From Pseudomonas pseudonitroreducens (GTDB taxonomy: Bacteria; Pseudomonadota; Gammaproteobacteria; Pseudomonadales; Pseudomonadaceae), in contig NZ_BQHJ01000004.1 in the NCBI RefSeq assembly GCF_021603645.1, forward strand, positions 1 through 64,000: a stretch of DNA of 64,000 nucleotides. Reading direction: 5' to 3'. The position numbers and the translations under genes were made by a program. Below, in pieces: positions 63,231-64,000 of this stretch (its first letter is position 1; the number at the start of each line of letters is the position of its first letter). Under the pieces are notes generated by a model. The model was not told where the DNA came from. It did no database searches and worked only from the letters and a program-made list of their open reading frames with translations.

Positions 63231-64000
63231 GTGACCGAATCCCGTTTGCTGACCCTGCGTGACCATATCCGCTGGGCCGTCAGCCGCTTCCACGCCGAGG
63301 AGCTGTTCTTTGGCCACGGTACCGACAATGCCTGGGACGAAGCCCGCCAACTGGTGCTGGGCGCGTTGCACCTGCCCTGGGAAATGGCCGATGCCTACCT
63401 CGACTGCCGCCTCGAGGACGAGGAGCGCGAGTACCTGATGCACCTGCTGCGCCGGCGTATCCAGGAGCGCGTGCCCACCGCCTACCTGCTGGGCGAGGCC
63501 TGGTTCTGCGGCATGCCTTTCGTGGTCGATGAGCGCGTGCTGGTGCCGCGTTCGCCGATCGCCGAGCTGATCGAACGTCGCTTCGAGCCGTGGCTGGCGG
63601 CCGATCCTGCGCGGATCCTGGACCTGTGCACCGGCTCGGGCTGCATCGGTATCGCCTGTGCAAGTGCCTTCCCGGAGTCCGAAGTGGTGCTGGGCGACCT
63701 GTCCTTCGACGCTCTGGAAGTAGCCAACATCAACATCGAGCGCCATGAACTGGGCGAGCGCGTCTACACCGTGCAGGGTGACGGCTTCGAGGGCCTGCCG
63801 GGCCAGCGTTTCGATCTGATCGTGTCGAACCCGCCCTACGTCGATGCTGAAGACTTCGCCGACATGCCTGCCGAATACCACCACGAACCGGAACTCGGCC
63901 TGGCCTGCGGCAACGATGGCCTGGACCTGGTGCGGCGCATGCTGGCCGAGGCGGCGGACCACCTGAGCGAGCGTGGCACGCTGGTGGTGGAAGTGGGCAA
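63231..64000 (+). CDS. prmB: Ribosomal protein L3 glutamine methyltransferase (cut by window end)
   Basis: PrmB methylates a glutamine of ribosomal protein L3. The visible 256 residues start at GTG 63231 ([20 protein letters not shown]). They include the SAM-binding [16 protein letters not shown], the [13 protein letters not shown] acidic loop and the catalytic IVSNPPYVD. The family length of about 305 residues means about 50 C-terminal residues lie beyond the window. In P. aeruginosa aroC follows. Confidence 0.95.
   Translation, partial: MTESRLLTLRDHIRWAVSRFHAEELFFGHGTDNAWDEARQLVLGALHLPWEMADAYLDCRLEDEEREYLMHLLRRRIQERVPTAYLLGEAWFCGMPFVVDERVLVPRSPIAELIERRFEPWLAADPARILDLCTGSGCIGIACASAFPESEVVLGDLSFDALEVANINIERHELGERVYTVQGDGFEGLPGQRFDLIVSNPPYVDAEDFADMPAEYHHEPELGLACGNDGLDLVRRMLAEAADHLSERGTLVVEVG

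Overview
The window is a chromosomal segment of a Pseudomonas close to the P. aeruginosa / P. nitroreducens / P. citronellolis group. This rests on GC-rich coding bias, Pseudomonas-type REP repeats, the fabA-fabB pair with a DesT-like operator, and a backbone gene order that, as I remember it, follows P. aeruginosa PAO1 from about PA1609 to PA1678 (fabBA, hybrid kinase PA1611, TonB receptor, gpsA, sixA, kdpFABCDE, selD-selU, hemerythrin, folE, smr, isochorismatase, prmB). I made no database comparison, so species and orthologue statements are recognition only.

Layout. 1-350: end of an rRNA operon with two tandem 5S genes. 491-2812: GNAT acetyltransferase, fabB, fabA. 3044-7987: TonB receptor, periplasmic binding protein and hybrid sensor kinase in one overlapping operon. 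8171-16895: gpsA, DUF4389, sixA, an acyl-CoA ligase with a thioesterase, an AraC regulator, a LysE exporter, two alpha/beta hydrolases and a DUF4892 protein. 16963-20284: AI-2E-family permease, CynX-like MFS and GntR regulator. 20414-23119: EF-hand protein beside an OmpR/EnvZ-type two-component system. 23439-31769: the complete potassium system kdpFABCDE, broken between kdpB and kdpC by a 250-base block of repeats. 32217-38039: patatin lipase, selD-selU, and small redox and unknown genes. 38040-45759: chemoreceptor, SulP transporter, CurA-type reductase, SDR and BASS transporter. 46015-51104: a chaperone-usher fimbrial cluster that looks like an insertion in the backbone. 51536-52305: a strongly structured putative RNA leader followed by small unknown genes. 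52658-58785: orphan ATPase, BenE, LysE, membrane protein, MarR, aminotransferase and GST. 59043-64000: Anr-type promoter with hemerythrin, tandem-Cache protein, folE, smr, isochorismatase-like protein and prmB (cut by the window end).

Intergenic regions are unusually full of palindromic repeats. At least five families recur: the classical REP and its paired form, a GTAGGATGG...CCATCCTAC family, a GTAGGGCG...CGCCCTAC family, a GGAGCGGACTCCGTCCGCGA family and a CCCTCTCCC family. There are also a 56-base exact inverted repeat around the curA-SDR pair and a 109-base element that folds as a three-way junction. The most interesting non-coding signals are the 51536-51732 nested stem structure and the 31969-32077 three-way junction. 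The most interesting protein signals are the serine in place of the catalytic cysteine of the isochorismatase-like protein, the EF-hand/two-component neighbourhood and the receptor/binding-protein/kinase operon.
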